A stretch of DNA of 64,000 bases from JAPOXR01 sp965214695 (GCA_965214695.1 OZ243967.1:1-64000); one strand, 5' to 3'. Numbered from the stretch's first letter, positions 36,378-46,864 are shown. The notes: generated from the letters alone by a model not told the origin. Numbers and translations: made by a program.

Positions 36378-36971
36378 ATGTCGACTGAAAACACCCTGGT
36401 TCTCGATTACATGCGCAGCCGCCGATCCTCGCCGACGCTGGTCATTTCGCCGCCGGTGCCGACCCGGGACCAGTTGCAGGACCTGTTGGCGATCGCCGCC
36501 AGGGTTCCCGATCACGGAAAGCTTGAACCGTGGAGGTTCATCGTCATTGAGCAGCCGGCCATGGCCGGCATTGCCGACCGGCTGCAACGGCGCGGGCTGG
36601 AGATGGGCAAGGCCGAATCGCTGGTCGGCAAGGCTGCCGAGGTGTTTGCCAGGGCCAGCCTGATCGTGGCCGTGGTGGGCTCGCCTGACCTCGAGGCAAA
36701 GATTCCCCGTATCGAGCAGACGCTGTCGGCAGGAGCTGTCTGCCTGTCGCTCCTGAATGCGGCGATGGCCTCGGGATGGGCTGCCAGCTGGGTGACCGGT
36801 TTCGGTGCCCATGACCCGGAATTCAGGCAGGAGGTCTTCGGGCTGGCGTCACATGAATTCATTGCCGGCTTCGTTCATATCGGCAGCTGCGCATCCGCGC
36901 CGCCCGATCGTCCCCGCCCGGAGATTTCGGCCATAACCCAGTGGTTCAATGGCTCGGCCGTTGCTGGATAG
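36378..36971 (+). CDS. Nitroreductase family protein
   Basis: This 197-residue FMN-dependent oxidoreductase resembles the YdjA/NfnB branch of the nitroreductases. RRSSPTLVISPPVP and ARVPDHGKLEPWRFIVIE (about residues 15-60) form the flavin site, and GWAASWVTGFGAHDPEF follows. It would reduce nitro compounds or quinones with NAD(P)H in the cytoplasm. AAAGGA lies before the ATG at 36378. The gene overlaps the start of the following permease by 23 bases. Confidence 0.88.
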   Translation: MSTENTLVLDYMRSRRSSPTLVISPPVPTRDQLQDLLAIAARVPDHGKLEPWRFIVIEQPAMAGIADRLQRRGLEMGKAESLVGKAAEVFARASLIVAVVGSPDLEAKIPRIEQTLSAGAVCLSLLNAAMASGWAASWVTGFGAHDPEFRQEVFGLASHEFIAGFVHIGSCASAPPDRPRPEISAITQWFNGSAVAG

Positions 36972-38028
36972 ATTCTCCTTCGGTCCGGTGGTTGCGGATA
37001 TCGTCGACCGCCAACCTGCATGGATCGCCGCCAATCGTCGGCCCACCTGGATTGCTGTCACCGGAGCCCTGGCCGTTGCCGTGGCTGCGATGGTGGATGA
37101 CCGGGTCTTCCAGGCTCTCGCCTTTGTCGTGCAGAACCTGGTCGAGGTGGCGCCGCTTCTCGTTCCGGGAATTCTTGTCGCCGGCTGGGTGAGTGCCAGC
37201 GGTGCCGGCGAGCGGATTGCCGCCAGGCTCACGGGCGGGATTCCGGCCATGATCGTGGTCGCGTCGGCGATCGGGGCAGTCACGCCAGTATGCGGAGTCA
37301 TGGTTCTTCCACTGATGGTGTCGCTGCTGGCAGCCGGAATGCCACTGCCGGTTGCCATGGCCTTCTGGCTGTCCTCGCCGGTCACCGACCCGGCGATGAT
37401 GGCGGCGACCGCGTCCCTGCTCGGTTGGGAATTTGCCATTGGCAAGACCGCGGCCGCCTTTTGCCTGGGGCTGCTGGGCGGCATCATGTTCAGTGGCGTA
37501 GGTTGGACGTCGTGGACGGCAAATCCGCTGCGGGCAAACAGGATCGTCGCTCAGTTCGGAAGACAGGCCGCGTGCGGAGACGTCGAATTCAGGCCGCGCA
37601 TCTGGAAGGACCGGCAGGACCGGGCCGAATTCCGTCGCCAAATCATGGCGATGACAAGGCTGATCCTGGTCTGCCTGGTGCCGGCATTTCTTGCCGAGCA
37701 CATCCTGAAGGCAATTCTCGAGCCGACGGCACTGGCAGCCCTGGTGGGCGAGGAGTCGCCCTGGGCCATTCCACTTGCGGTCGTGGTCGGGGCACCGGTC
37801 TATTTGGAAGGATATGCCGCCCTGCCACTGGTTCGGGGCCTGATCGAGCTTGGTATGGCGCCGGGAGCAGCAATGGCATTCCTGGTGGCCGGAGGCGTCG
37901 TCAGCGTCTGGGGGGCAGTGGCGATTGCGCCGGTTCTGAAGTGGCAGCCATTCCTGCTCTACCTGGCGGCGGCGGTGATCGGTTCGGCATTGGCAGGTTG
38001 GAGCTACGGGAGTGTCGTGGCGATGTGA
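36949..38028 (+). CDS. Predicted permease, ArsP_1/DUF318 (UPF0718) family
   Basis: This 359-residue inner-membrane protein has about eight to ten hydrophobic helices in two repeats. TPVCGVMVLPLMVSLLAAGM in the first repeat and GAPVYLEGYAALPLVRGL in the second are typical of the ArsP-type permeases, some of which export organoarsenicals. The long cytoplasmic loop around residues 195-235 is charged. It starts inside the nitroreductase gene. Substrate not determined; arsenic resistance is only one possibility, and no arsR or arsenic gene is near. Confidence 0.75.
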   Translation: MARPLLDRFSFGPVVADIVDRQPAWIAANRRPTWIAVTGALAVAVAAMVDDRVFQALAFVVQNLVEVAPLLVPGILVAGWVSASGAGERIAARLTGGIPAMIVVASAIGAVTPVCGVMVLPLMVSLLAAGMPLPVAMAFWLSSPVTDPAMMAATASLLGWEFAIGKTAAAFCLGLLGGIMFSGVGWTSWTANPLRANRIVAQFGRQAACGDVEFRPRIWKDRQDRAEFRRQIMAMTRLILVCLVPAFLAEHILKAILEPTALAALVGEESPWAIPLAVVVGAPVYLEGYAALPLVRGLIELGMAPGAAMAFLVAGGVVSVWGAVAIAPVLKWQPFLLYLAAAVIGSALAGWSYGSVVAM

Positions 38029-38264
38029 ACGGCTGCTGTCGAAGGTCGGGCTGAACGGGTACATTCATGTTGAACTGTACGGCGACTGATGTAACGGTGA
38101 GCGACCCGGTCCCGTCGGCTGGGCGGGGTTGCGTATTTCGGGTGGTGGAACATTCCGGGGTGTTGTTGGATCAGGCGATCAATAACGAGTTGCCGAATGC
38201 CGCCATCTGGCAAGGATTGTCGACACGGGAACCAACTGACACATACAACAGGAGATCATCTGAA

Positions 38265-39308
38265 ATGAGAAGTATTCGCAATCTTGGATTGGCATTGGCG
38301 GCAGGCCTCGTGACCGGACCTGCATTCGCGGCCGATGACGGTCTGATTATCCTTGACTGGGCTGGCTACGAGGATCCCGAATTCTCCAAGCCTTACGCCG
38401 CCATGCACGGCGACGTGCCGACCTATTCGCAGTTCGGCGAGGAAGAGGAGGCCTTCCACAAATTGCGGTCGGGCTTTGGCGCCGATGTCTCGCATCCATG
38501 TTCGCAATCAGTTTCGAAATGGCGGGATGCCGGCATCATCGAGCCGATTGATCCGTCGCGGATAGACCGCTGGGACGATGTCAATGAAACCATGAAGGAA
38601 GCGTTCAATTATGATGGCGAGTATTTCATGCTTCCGGCCGACTGGGGTTCCACGGCCGTCACCTACCGGGCCGACATGGTTGACGAGGCCGACGTCCAGT
38701 CGCTGCAGGTCTTCCTGAACCCGGAATACAATGGCCGGGTCTCGATCGCCGACAACGTCGACGACGCCTATGCGCTGGCATTCCTGGCCACAGGCCTCAG
38801 TGACTGGACCGTTGCCACCACCGAGGATCTGGACAAGGCGTCTGCATGGCTGCGGGAGGCGCACCAGAATGTCAGGGCTTACTGGGCAGATGGCGCAGAA
38901 CTTTCCCAGCTGATGTCGAGCGGCGAGGTGCTGATATCCTGGGCCTGGAACGAGACGCCAACCACCATGGCAGCAGAGGGTTATGACGTGAAGGCCAATC
39001 GCGAGACGGTCGAAGGCTCCTCGACCTGGTTCTGCGGCTACGTCAATGTAACCGACGGGCCCAATCCCGAAGACAAGATGTATGACTTCTTCAATTCATG
39101 GATGGACCCGGTTACCGCCGAATACCTGGTGAACGCATGGGGCTACGGACATGGCAATCAGGCTGCAATGGATGCGCTGGGCCAGGAAGCGCTCGACGAG
39201 GTCGGGTTGGGCGAAGTCAGTGTTCCCGTGTTGCCGCAAGTTCCGATGAACCACGAAATCCGCGAGGAAATGATCAAGCAGTTCGAACTGATCAAGGCCG
39301 GATTCTGA
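38265..39308 (+). CDS. Periplasmic substrate-binding protein, PotD/PotF-like (orphan)
   Basis: This 347-residue precursor has a signal peptide (MRSIRNLGLALAAGLVTGPA, cleavage after AFA) and resembles spermidine/putrescine-type binding proteins. IILDWAGYEDPEF opens the mature chain and YFMLPADWGSTAVTYRADMV and SWAWNETPTTMA are family-like. GGAG precedes the ATG by about ten bases. No permease or ATPase gene lies beside it. An ABC cassette of the matching class, without a binding protein, lies at 58.2-61.0 kb. A hairpin follows the stop. Confidence 0.85.
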   Translation: MRSIRNLGLALAAGLVTGPAFAADDGLIILDWAGYEDPEFSKPYAAMHGDVPTYSQFGEEEEAFHKLRSGFGADVSHPCSQSVSKWRDAGIIEPIDPSRIDRWDDVNETMKEAFNYDGEYFMLPADWGSTAVTYRADMVDEADVQSLQVFLNPEYNGRVSIADNVDDAYALAFLATGLSDWTVATTEDLDKASAWLREAHQNVRAYWADGAELSQLMSSGEVLISWAWNETPTTMAAEGYDVKANRETVEGSSTWFCGYVNVTDGPNPEDKMYDFFNSWMDPVTAEYLVNAWGYGHGNQAAMDALGQEALDEVGLGEVSVPVLPQVPMNHEIREEMIKQFELIKAGF

Positions 39309-39317
39309 ATTGATGAC

Positions 39318-39341
39318 GGCAGGCCCCTCCCGGGGCCTGCC
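39318..39341 (+). terminator. Stem-loop after the PotD-like gene
   Basis: 10-bp perfect stem GGCAGGCCCC / GGGGCCTGCC with a four-base loop, 9 bases after the stop. No T tract follows. Confidence 0.65.
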
Positions 39342-39548
39342 TACTACCGGGAGGCACGGCCGAGCGAACCGGTGGTGCCGTCCCCGCCGGTGGCAGTGAT
39401 CCCGCCTTCAGTCCGCGGTGTCTTGCCACACCTTTCCGTCATGCCGGCCGTCAATGATGCTGCCTTCTTCTCTTCGCGGTGACGTCGGTCTTCTGCATGG
39501 GGAACGACGACCGGTTAATGATGCCGGCCTTTCCTCCACTTGCGCCGC

Positions 39549-40823
39549 CTATCGTCCCCTGTGGGCAAGGCGGGCGGTGCCGATGGCCGCCTCCGTGTGT
39601 TCGGCCGGCAGCAGGGTCGCCGGCAGTGCGGACTTCCGGATCTCGGTCCATGCCTGGTTGGCGGCACCCCGCCCTGCCGTGTAGAGCGTGTGCGGATACC
39701 CGCCGCCCCGCTTCTTGATGGCCCGGTAGCAGGCGGCTTCGATTGCAGCCATGCCCTCGAAGAGGCCGTGCAGGAACAGGGCGTCGCTTGCTGGCCGCGG
39801 CGCAAGGCGCGGTTGCATCCCGGGATCATTGACCGGAAAGCGCTCCCCGGCGGCTGGCAGCGGGTAGTAGTTCAGTCCCGGCGGGCGTGACGGATCGATT
39901 TGCGAACTCAATTCCTCGATCCGGTCCACGGAAAAATACCTTGCCAGCACACCACCGCCGGTATTCGATGCCCCGCCAGCGAGCCATGCACCGCCCAGCC
40001 TGTGGGAATAGAGGCCGATTTGCGGATCATCGATCCGGGTGGCAGTCATGGCCTTGACGGCAATGGTGGTGCCAAGCGAGGTGACGGCGATCCCGGGGCG
40101 TGGCTCGGCGCATGCCAGGAAGGCGGCAATGCTGTCGGTGGTGCCGGCATGGATTTTGGCGGTGGCGGGCAAGCCCAAACCTCGGGCAACCGGCGGCGAA
40201 ATTGGTGCGATGGCGGCGCCGGGAAGGTGGGCCACCGGCAGCAACGCCGGGTTCAGACCGGTATTTGTGATCCAGCCGGGCCAGGCGCCGGTTTCCGGGT
40301 CGGCGCCGGTCTTCAGGCAGTTGTTGCGGTCGGAATGGCCGCCTTGCCCTGTCAGCCTGGCCATGATGAAATCGGCCTGGTGCATGAGATGCCGGGCATG
40401 GCCGTCACTATCCTCGCTTGCCAGCCTGAGGGCCCGGGCCAGGGCCGAGGATGGGCCACGGGTGATATGGCAAGACGGGGCGAGGCGGGAGATGCGCGCC
40501 GCCTCGTCGTGGAAGCCGCCGGAGTTGTACAGGAGGGCCCGTGTGACCGGATTGAGGGCGGAATCGGTCAGCACCATGGAGCCTGATGTGCCATCGACGG
40601 CGATGGCGGCAATCTCCATGGGATCGCGGCCCTGCTCCCGCAGGCGGGCAGACTGGGCCTGGATGCAGCGCCGGACCGCAACCCACCACGATTCGGCATC
40701 AATCCTGCCCGCATCCTGGTTGACATGTGCCTTCCTGGCCATGGCGACGAGGCGGCCATCCTCGTCGATCACTGCCGTCCGGATGCCAGAACTGCCGACA
40801 TCTATGCCAAGGGCAAGGCTCAA
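39549..40823 (-). CDS. FGGY-family carbohydrate kinase
   Basis: This 424-residue kinase has the FGGY fold: N-terminal LGIDVGSSGIRTAVIDEDG binds phosphate, AIAVDGTSGSMVL follows, and the catalytic Asp is expected in HAGTTDSIAAFLA (about residues 225-237). It resembles xylulokinases and related sugar or polyol kinases but is shorter than their usual 480-500 residues. It is the last gene of a four-gene operon with a class II aldolase, overlapping it by four bases, so a kinase-then-aldolase pathway is likely. Substrate unknown. Confidence 0.85.
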   Translation of the reverse strand: MSLALGIDVGSSGIRTAVIDEDGRLVAMARKAHVNQDAGRIDAESWWVAVRRCIQAQSARLREQGRDPMEIAAIAVDGTSGSMVLTDSALNPVTRALLYNSGGFHDEAARISRLAPSCHITRGPSSALARALRLASEDSDGHARHLMHQADFIMARLTGQGGHSDRNNCLKTGADPETGAWPGWITNTGLNPALLPVAHLPGAAIAPISPPVARGLGLPATAKIHAGTTDSIAAFLACAEPRPGIAVTSLGTTIAVKAMTATRIDDPQIGLYSHRLGGAWLAGGASNTGGGVLARYFSVDRIEELSSQIDPSRPPGLNYYPLPAAGERFPVNDPGMQPRLAPRPASDALFLHGLFEGMAAIEAACYRAIKKRGGGYPHTLYTAGRGAANQAWTEIRKSALPATLLPAEHTEAAIGTARLAHRGR

Positions 40824-41758
40824 TTCCGTCCGGCCATCTTCTGGCGATATTTCTCCAAATCCCAGTTCAGCAATTCGGCTTCGGCATCCGGCCCGATCGG
40901 GCAGGCTGTCCAGTCATCGGGCAGGCGAAGCAGGATGTCGGACAGGCAGCGCAGCATGGCCAGTTGCGACGTGGTCGCATCCGTTCGAACCTGGACGCCT
41001 TCTCCTTCCGCCAGGATGACCGGCGGTACTTCGCCAATGCGGGATGTCGGCAGCCCCGGTCCGAGAAAGACGACGTGATCGGGGTAGTATGAGCCCTGGC
41101 GTGCCAGGGCGGCGGACCGGTGATCGCAGGCCAGCCAGCCATGCTCCGACCAGCGATAGCCGTGAAGAGCCGGGGCGAGGGGCGGGGCGTGGGCGGTTTC
41201 GCGAACCGGCAATTGCAGCCGGGACTCCACCTCGGCAAGCAACGTGTCCACCTCGGCGACATCGGCACCGCAACAGACCAGGCCATGATTTTGCAGGATG
41301 ATGACGCTGGTATCGGGATTGACCCGGGCCATGATCTCGCCCGTCAGCGGGACTCCCGGCTTGGCATAGGGCACGATGGCAAATGGCAGGCCATCCAGTT
41401 TTGCCGCCAGGCTGTGCAGTCCCTCGGGGCTGATGGCATGGGTCAGCGTGGAGATCGAGTGGGTGTGAACGACGATCCGGTGGTCGAGGCTGGCATGGAA
41501 CGCGGTTTCGATCGATGGCCGAAGGCCTGATGTCGGGTCAGGTGCGGTCTTGCCCGACCTGGCGGCCACCAGGTCGACGGGAACGAAGATATTCCGCTCC
41601 CCGGCATCGGCCAGTTCGGTCCCCGATGCCTTGATCCACATGACCCCATCATCCTTGATCGAGGTGTTGCCTCCCGGCCCCTGGACCTGCAGCGGGTCCT
41701 TGCCCAGCCTGGCGGAGAGCGCGCGAAAGCCGGAAGTCAGCAATTCGGGCCGGGTCAT
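40820..41758 (-). CDS. Class II aldolase (RhaD/adducin-type), long form
   Basis: This 312-residue protein carries a class II aldolase/adducin domain of the kind seen at the N terminus of rhamnulose-1-phosphate aldolase fusions. GPGGNTSIKDDGVMWIKASG (about residues 28-47) binds phosphate. RPSIETAFH supplies the catalytic Glu, and HTHS and QNHG supply the zinc His ligands. The C-terminal third is less conserved. It overlaps the HAD gene upstream and the kinase gene downstream by four bases each. It probably splits the phosphorylated sugar into two pieces. Confidence 0.82.
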   Translation of the reverse strand: MTRPELLTSGFRALSARLGKDPLQVQGPGGNTSIKDDGVMWIKASGTELADAGERNIFVPVDLVAARSGKTAPDPTSGLRPSIETAFHASLDHRIVVHTHSISTLTHAISPEGLHSLAAKLDGLPFAIVPYAKPGVPLTGEIMARVNPDTSVIILQNHGLVCCGADVAEVDTLLAEVESRLQLPVRETAHAPPLAPALHGYRWSEHGWLACDHRSAALARQGSYYPDHVVFLGPGLPTSRIGEVPPVILAEGEGVQVRTDATTSQLAMLRCLSDILLRLPDDWTACPIGPDAEAELLNWDLEKYRQKMAGRN

Positions 41759-42600
41759 CGAAGAACGCCAATCGAGTAGTCGGGCAGGGGAAGGCCGAAT
41801 TCGCCTGCCATCCCGTTCAGCGCCGCTTGGTGATCGCCATCGGCTGCGACATCCCTGGAGATGCCGCCAAAGACCAGCAGGCTGTCCCAGCCGGCCATAT
41901 GGGCACCGGCAATGTCATGTTCCAGGCTGTCACCAACCATGAGAATCCGGTCCGGCTCGATGCCCAGTGCATCCTGCATGGCGTCGAAGACCTTCCGTCC
42001 CGGTTTGCCATAGTTGATGACCTCGCCTCCCTGGCTCCGGTACTCCTCGGCCAATGCGCCTGGCTGCATGACCAGCGGCCCGTTGCCGCGCGGCGATACC
42101 AGGTCGGGATTGGAGCAGTAGACCACCAGCCGGGCATCAAATGCCCGCTGCAGGACCGGGCGCCAATCCGCCATCACCGAGCCATCGGGTATTCCCATCA
42201 GTAGCACCGCCTGGGCCGATGCCGGATCTTCGGTCAGTTCGACATCCAGCCCTTCCGCCCAGTCGGCCGCATCGCCCTGACGGCATTCGATCGGCAGGAA
42301 TGACCGGTGCGGAACCTTGTCGTTCCTGACGTCCCGCCACAGCGCCTCACCCGAGGTCACGACTTCGGCGAAGATGTGCTCTGAAAATCCCATGCCGGCG
42401 ATGCGGTCGAGGTTCGGCCGTGCCCGCTTCCCGGAATTCGACAGCACCGCCAGTTTATGCCCGGAAGATGACAGCGATGCCAGTGCGGCAATAACGCCGG
42501 GATAGGCGGCGGTGCCATCATGCAGCACCCCCCACTGGTCGAGGACGATGGCATCGTAGTTTCCGGCGATGTCCGCCAGCGCCGCAATGGGTGTGGTCAT
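41755..42600 (-). CDS. HAD-superfamily hydrolase, subfamily IIA (TIGR01459-like)
   Basis: This 281-residue phosphatase has the HAD-IIA motifs: motif I IVLDQWGVLHDG (about residues 18-29), motif II VLSNSGKR, and motif IV MVGDSLEHDIAGA with the conserved acidic pair. Here the usual DxDG form of motif I is DQWG, which is characteristic of the TIGR01459 subgroup common in rhizobia and relatives. It may dephosphorylate a sugar phosphate or control pathway intermediates. It sits between the metallo-hydrolase and the aldolase in one operon. Confidence 0.85.
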   Translation of the reverse strand: MTTPIAALADIAGNYDAIVLDQWGVLHDGTAAYPGVIAALASLSSSGHKLAVLSNSGKRARPNLDRIAGMGFSEHIFAEVVTSGEALWRDVRNDKVPHRSFLPIECRQGDAADWAEGLDVELTEDPASAQAVLLMGIPDGSVMADWRPVLQRAFDARLVVYCSNPDLVSPRGNGPLVMQPGALAEEYRSQGGEVINYGKPGRKVFDAMQDALGIEPDRILMVGDSLEHDIAGAHMAGWDSLLVFGGISRDVAADGDHQAALNGMAGEFGLPLPDYSIGVLR

Positions 42601-42605
42601 CGGGT

Positions 42606-43538
42606 TCAGTCGGCCATGTCGGCGGGGTCGGCAAGGCTGGCAAGATAGGCGTCGACCTCGCCCGCTGGCATCGACGGGGCCGATTTGCCGGCCGATCCGG
42701 CCGGCATGTCGCCGAAGTAGAAACTGAACCCGGGAATGGTCTGGCGCCGCTTGCGGATCGGCATGCCGGCATAGGGGAAGACGTCGGAGCGGGAATTGGC
42801 GACATGGTCATGGCAGGGCAGGACATAATCGGCCCGCTTGTCCAGCTCCTCCACCGATTTCCAGCCCTCGTAACTGTTCACGAAGCGGGCAGGGACCCAG
42901 TAGCGCCACTTCTCCCCGGCATTGGGGGCAAGGTTGCGTTCCTCGAAGATGGCGTCGCCGCAGATGACGATGTCGCCAGCCTCCGTTGCCACGCTCACTG
43001 CCATGTGCCCGACGGAGTGGCCGGGGGTGTGGAACATGGTGAGTCCCGGCAGGATCTCGCATTCGGCATCGACCGCCTCGAATGCACAGCCTGCATAGGC
43101 CGGCTCGATTCCGAGACATCCCGACTCGTAGGTCCTGTAGTAGAGTGGCAGTGGATTGTAGGCCATTTCGATCTCGGCCTTGGGTGCAATATACCGGGCG
43201 TTGCGGAATTCCTTCATGTTCTGGACATGATCCCAGTGAAGATGGGTGAAGATGATCGCATCAATGCTGTCCGGGTGGACATCCAGCCTCTGCTCCAGGT
43301 GTTCATGCACCTGCAGGCAGCCGCGTTTCTGGCAATTGTGGTGATATTTCGAGGCCCGCTCCTGGTCCGGAAGCCCGGTATCGATCAGGATGCGGTGCGT
43401 GTCGGTCTCAATATAGTGGCAATAGACCGGCTGCCACTTTTTCATGCCGGCCGGTCCCTTCCAGAAGATGTAGGTGCCGAGATCGCCATGCAGCCAGCCG
43501 GTATTGATCGGAAATATCCTCGTTGCTGACCGTCTCAT
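42606..43538 (-). CDS. Metallo-beta-lactamase-fold hydrolase (lactonase-like)
   Basis: This 310-residue protein has the two-metal site motif FTHLHWDH (about residues 96-103), HTPGHSVGH (the third His) and VICGDAIFE with the bridging Asp. A late LPCHDH supplies the final His. Its closest relatives in layout are N-acyl-homoserine lactonases (AttM/AiiA type), but sugar-lactone hydrolases share the fold. In this catabolic operon a sugar-lactone role is more plausible than quorum quenching. It is the first gene of the operon; a palindromic operator lies 39 bases upstream. Confidence 0.8.
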   Translation of the reverse strand: MRRSATRIFPINTGWLHGDLGTYIFWKGPAGMKKWQPVYCHYIETDTHRILIDTGLPDQERASKYHHNCQKRGCLQVHEHLEQRLDVHPDSIDAIIFTHLHWDHVQNMKEFRNARYIAPKAEIEMAYNPLPLYYRTYESGCLGIEPAYAGCAFEAVDAECEILPGLTMFHTPGHSVGHMAVSVATEAGDIVICGDAIFEERNLAPNAGEKWRYWVPARFVNSYEGWKSVEELDKRADYVLPCHDHVANSRSDVFPYAGMPIRKRRQTIPGFSFYFGDMPAGSAGKSAPSMPAGEVDAYLASLADPADMAD

Positions 43539-43576
43539 ACCCTCTCCAATTCATCCACAGGCAATGACTCGTAACA

Positions 43577-43601
43577 TTGTATACAAATTGGCATTTGCCA
43601 A
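43577..43601. promoter_or_regulatory. GntR-type operator before the leftward catabolic operon
   Basis: TTGTATACAA (43577-43586) is a perfect 10-base palindrome, adjoined by TTGGCATTTGCCAA (43588-43601), a second perfect palindrome. They lie between gntR and the first gene of the metallo-hydrolase operon. A nearly identical TTGTATACAC lies before the ABC operon. Confidence 0.65.
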
Positions 43602-43612
43602 TACAAGATTGC

Positions 43613-44278
43613 TCAACTGAGTTTGAGGGTTTGCAATACGCTTTCCGTCATATGCGAGCGCATTCCGAGGAAGGCCGCCGTCGAATCCTCCGAGAATATG
43701 TGGCCAAGCAGCACCTGGTGGCTTTTCGCCGAGGCCACCAGATCGTCGCTCGTGGAGAACTTCCTCGCCCTGAACGGGCCGGTTCGGCGGCGGAATTCGC
43801 TTGCGATTTCAGCAATATAGGGGTTGCCGGTGGCGCGGTAGATCGCCTGGTGGAAATCCTCGTTTGCACGCAGATAAGCTTGGCGGTCGCCGGCTTGTGC
43901 CGCCTCCACGCATTTGGCCTGGGCCATCTCGATCTCGGACCTGGTCAGGAAATTCAGCCTCTGCGAGGCGATCCGGGCGCATGCTGCCTCGATCTCGTGC
44001 ATGGCCTCGAAGATCTGGCTCAACTGCTCGCGGGTGTAATCGGCCACGAAGATCCCTCGCCGGGCCTGCTGGACCAGCACCCCCTGCGCCGTCAGCCGTG
44101 ACAGGGCCTCCCGGACCGGCGTCCGCGAGACGCCGAATCGCCGGGCCAGGCCGTTTTCGTCCAAATGCTGGCCAGGATCCAACTCGCCGGCGCTGATTTG
44201 CTCGACCAGCGACTGTTCGATCCTCCGTGCGGTGGATTGCTTGTGTGCAGACTGTCCTGATTCAGTAGGCATGGTCAT
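43613..44278 (-). CDS. GntR-family transcriptional regulator, FCD subfamily
   Basis: This 221-residue repressor has an N-terminal winged helix (LARRFGVSRTPVREALSRLT, about residues 46-65) and a C-terminal FCD ligand domain (YLRANEDFHQAIYRATGNPY with metal-binding His/Asp). FCD regulators usually sense the pathway's own acid or sugar-acid intermediates. It lies between two catabolic operons, each preceded by a TTGTATACA site, so it probably controls both. Its own start is divergent from the ABC ATPase gene. Confidence 0.88.
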   Translation of the reverse strand: MTMPTESGQSAHKQSTARRIEQSLVEQISAGELDPGQHLDENGLARRFGVSRTPVREALSRLTAQGVLVQQARRGIFVADYTREQLSQIFEAMHEIEAACARIASQRLNFLTRSEIEMAQAKCVEAAQAGDRQAYLRANEDFHQAIYRATGNPYIAEIASEFRRRTGPFRARKFSTSDDLVASAKSHQVLLGHIFSEDSTAAFLGMRSHMTESVLQTLKLS

Positions 44279-44363
44279 TCCGCGGCCAATTCCAGCGCAT
44301 TGTCAGCCGTTGATTATAGAGGAAACCCGGACAAAAGACAAGTTTGCATATTGTGATGAAACT

Positions 44364-44373
44364 TTGTATACAC
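44364..44373. promoter_or_regulatory. GntR-type operator before the ABC operon and gntR
   Basis: TTGTATACAC matches nine of ten bases of the palindrome found before the divergent catabolic operon. It lies 33 bases before the ABC ATPase start in the gntR/ABC divergent region. Confidence 0.6.
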
Positions 44374-44405
44374 GAATGGCATCCCAGATTCACGAGGGAA
44401 GATCG

Positions 44406-45491
<1,086 letters not shown>

Positions 45492-45516
45492 TGTCCAACA
45501 CGAAAAGGAGTTTGAA

Positions 45517-46845
45517 ATGCTGAAACTTGTGAGAAATGCAGCGGCAACCGCAATTGCGGGTGCAGCCTTGACGGCTGCGGCAATTGCCGGTCCCTACGAT
45601 CCGTACGAGGGCGAGACCGTCGTGGTCAATTTCCCGGCGCATCCGCACTTCGACGCGGTCATGAAGATCCTGCCGCAATTTACCGCGGAGACCGGGATCG
45701 AGGTCGAGGTCGACCAGTTGCCGTATCTGAAGATGCGTGAACGCCAGACGCTGGAACTGGGGCAGGATGAGGGCGAATACGACCTCATCGCCTATGTGGT
45801 GTTTTCCAAGGCCGACTATGTCTATGCCGACCAGCTCGAGAACTTGGCACGGTATTTCATGAATCCGATGTTGGCCGACCCGGCCTATGACGCCGACGAT
45901 CTCATCGATGGCTACGTCTACAATATCGGCTTCGCCGGGGGCAACAAGGGCTACCTCGAGGGCAAGACCGGCTCGCTGTTCGGAATTCCCTACGGCTCGG
46001 AGACCTCGATTCTCGGGTATCGCACCGACATCTTCGAAAAGCACGGGCTCTCGGTCCCCGAGACCTATGACGAAATGCTCGAGATCGCCTGCAAGATACC
46101 GGAACTGGAGCCGGGAATGGGCGGGTTGTCAAGCCGGGCCGCTTCCGGTCACCATGCCAGCCATGCCTTCCTGCTGCACCTGGCGCCGTTGGGTGGACGG
46201 GTCTTCGATGATGCGTGGAATCCGATCGTCAACAATGCGGCGGGCGTCGAGGCTGCCACCGCGCTGAAGACCATCGTCGATTGCGGGCCGGAAGGATCTG
46301 CATCCTTCGGCTTTGGCGAGGCGCTGGGGTCGTTCCTCAATGGTGACACGGCCATGTTCCTCGATACCACCGTGGTCGCCGGCCAGATCAATGATCCGAA
46401 GAAATCGCAGGTCGTCGGCAAGGTCGGCTGGGCCATGCACCCGATGGGTGTCCGTCGTGGCAGCCAGACCGGCGGGTTCGGTATCGGCATTCCGAAGAAC
46501 GCCGAAAACAAGGACGCAGCCTTCCTGCTCATGCAGTGGCTGACCTCGAAGCATGGTGACAAGCTGGTGGCCATGCAGGGCGGAAACCCGTCGCGGTTCT
46601 CGACCCATGCCGACCCGGACGTCAACGCCAAGTTCCCGCACATGGCGACCTTCGGTGAGGCGCTGAAGCATGCGGATCCGGACTGGCGTCCGATCATACC
46701 GGTCTGGGGCAAGATCAATGCCGATCTTGGCACCACGCTGTCCAAGGTGCTGACGGAAGACCTGGATATCCAGGAAGCGCTTGACGGCGTTGCCGATCGC
46801 ACCCGGGCGGTAATGGAAGAAGCCGGCTACTACACCTGGAACTGA
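45517..46845 (+). CDS. Sugar ABC transporter, periplasmic substrate-binding protein
   Basis: This 442-residue precursor has a signal peptide (MLKLVRNAAATAIAGAALTA, cleavage near AIA-GPY) and a family 1 extracellular solute-binding fold: VVVNFPAHPHFDAVMKILPQ at the mature N terminus, FGIPYGSETSILGYRTDIFE, and GGFGIGIPKNAENKDAAFLL near residue 320. AAAGGAG precedes the ATG at 45517. A 10-bp hairpin follows the stop, before the permease genes. The ligand is probably an oligosaccharide, polyol or sugar acid. Confidence 0.9.
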   Translation: MLKLVRNAAATAIAGAALTAAAIAGPYDPYEGETVVVNFPAHPHFDAVMKILPQFTAETGIEVEVDQLPYLKMRERQTLELGQDEGEYDLIAYVVFSKADYVYADQLENLARYFMNPMLADPAYDADDLIDGYVYNIGFAGGNKGYLEGKTGSLFGIPYGSETSILGYRTDIFEKHGLSVPETYDEMLEIACKIPELEPGMGGLSSRAASGHHASHAFLLHLAPLGGRVFDDAWNPIVNNAAGVEAATALKTIVDCGPEGSASFGFGEALGSFLNGDTAMFLDTTVVAGQINDPKKSQVVGKVGWAMHPMGVRRGSQTGGFGIGIPKNAENKDAAFLLMQWLTSKHGDKLVAMQGGNPSRFSTHADPDVNAKFPHMATFGEALKHADPDWRPIIPVWGKINADLGTTLSKVLTEDLDIQEALDGVADRTRAVMEEAGYYTWN

Positions 46846-46864
46846 TCCGGGTCTGAAAGACATT

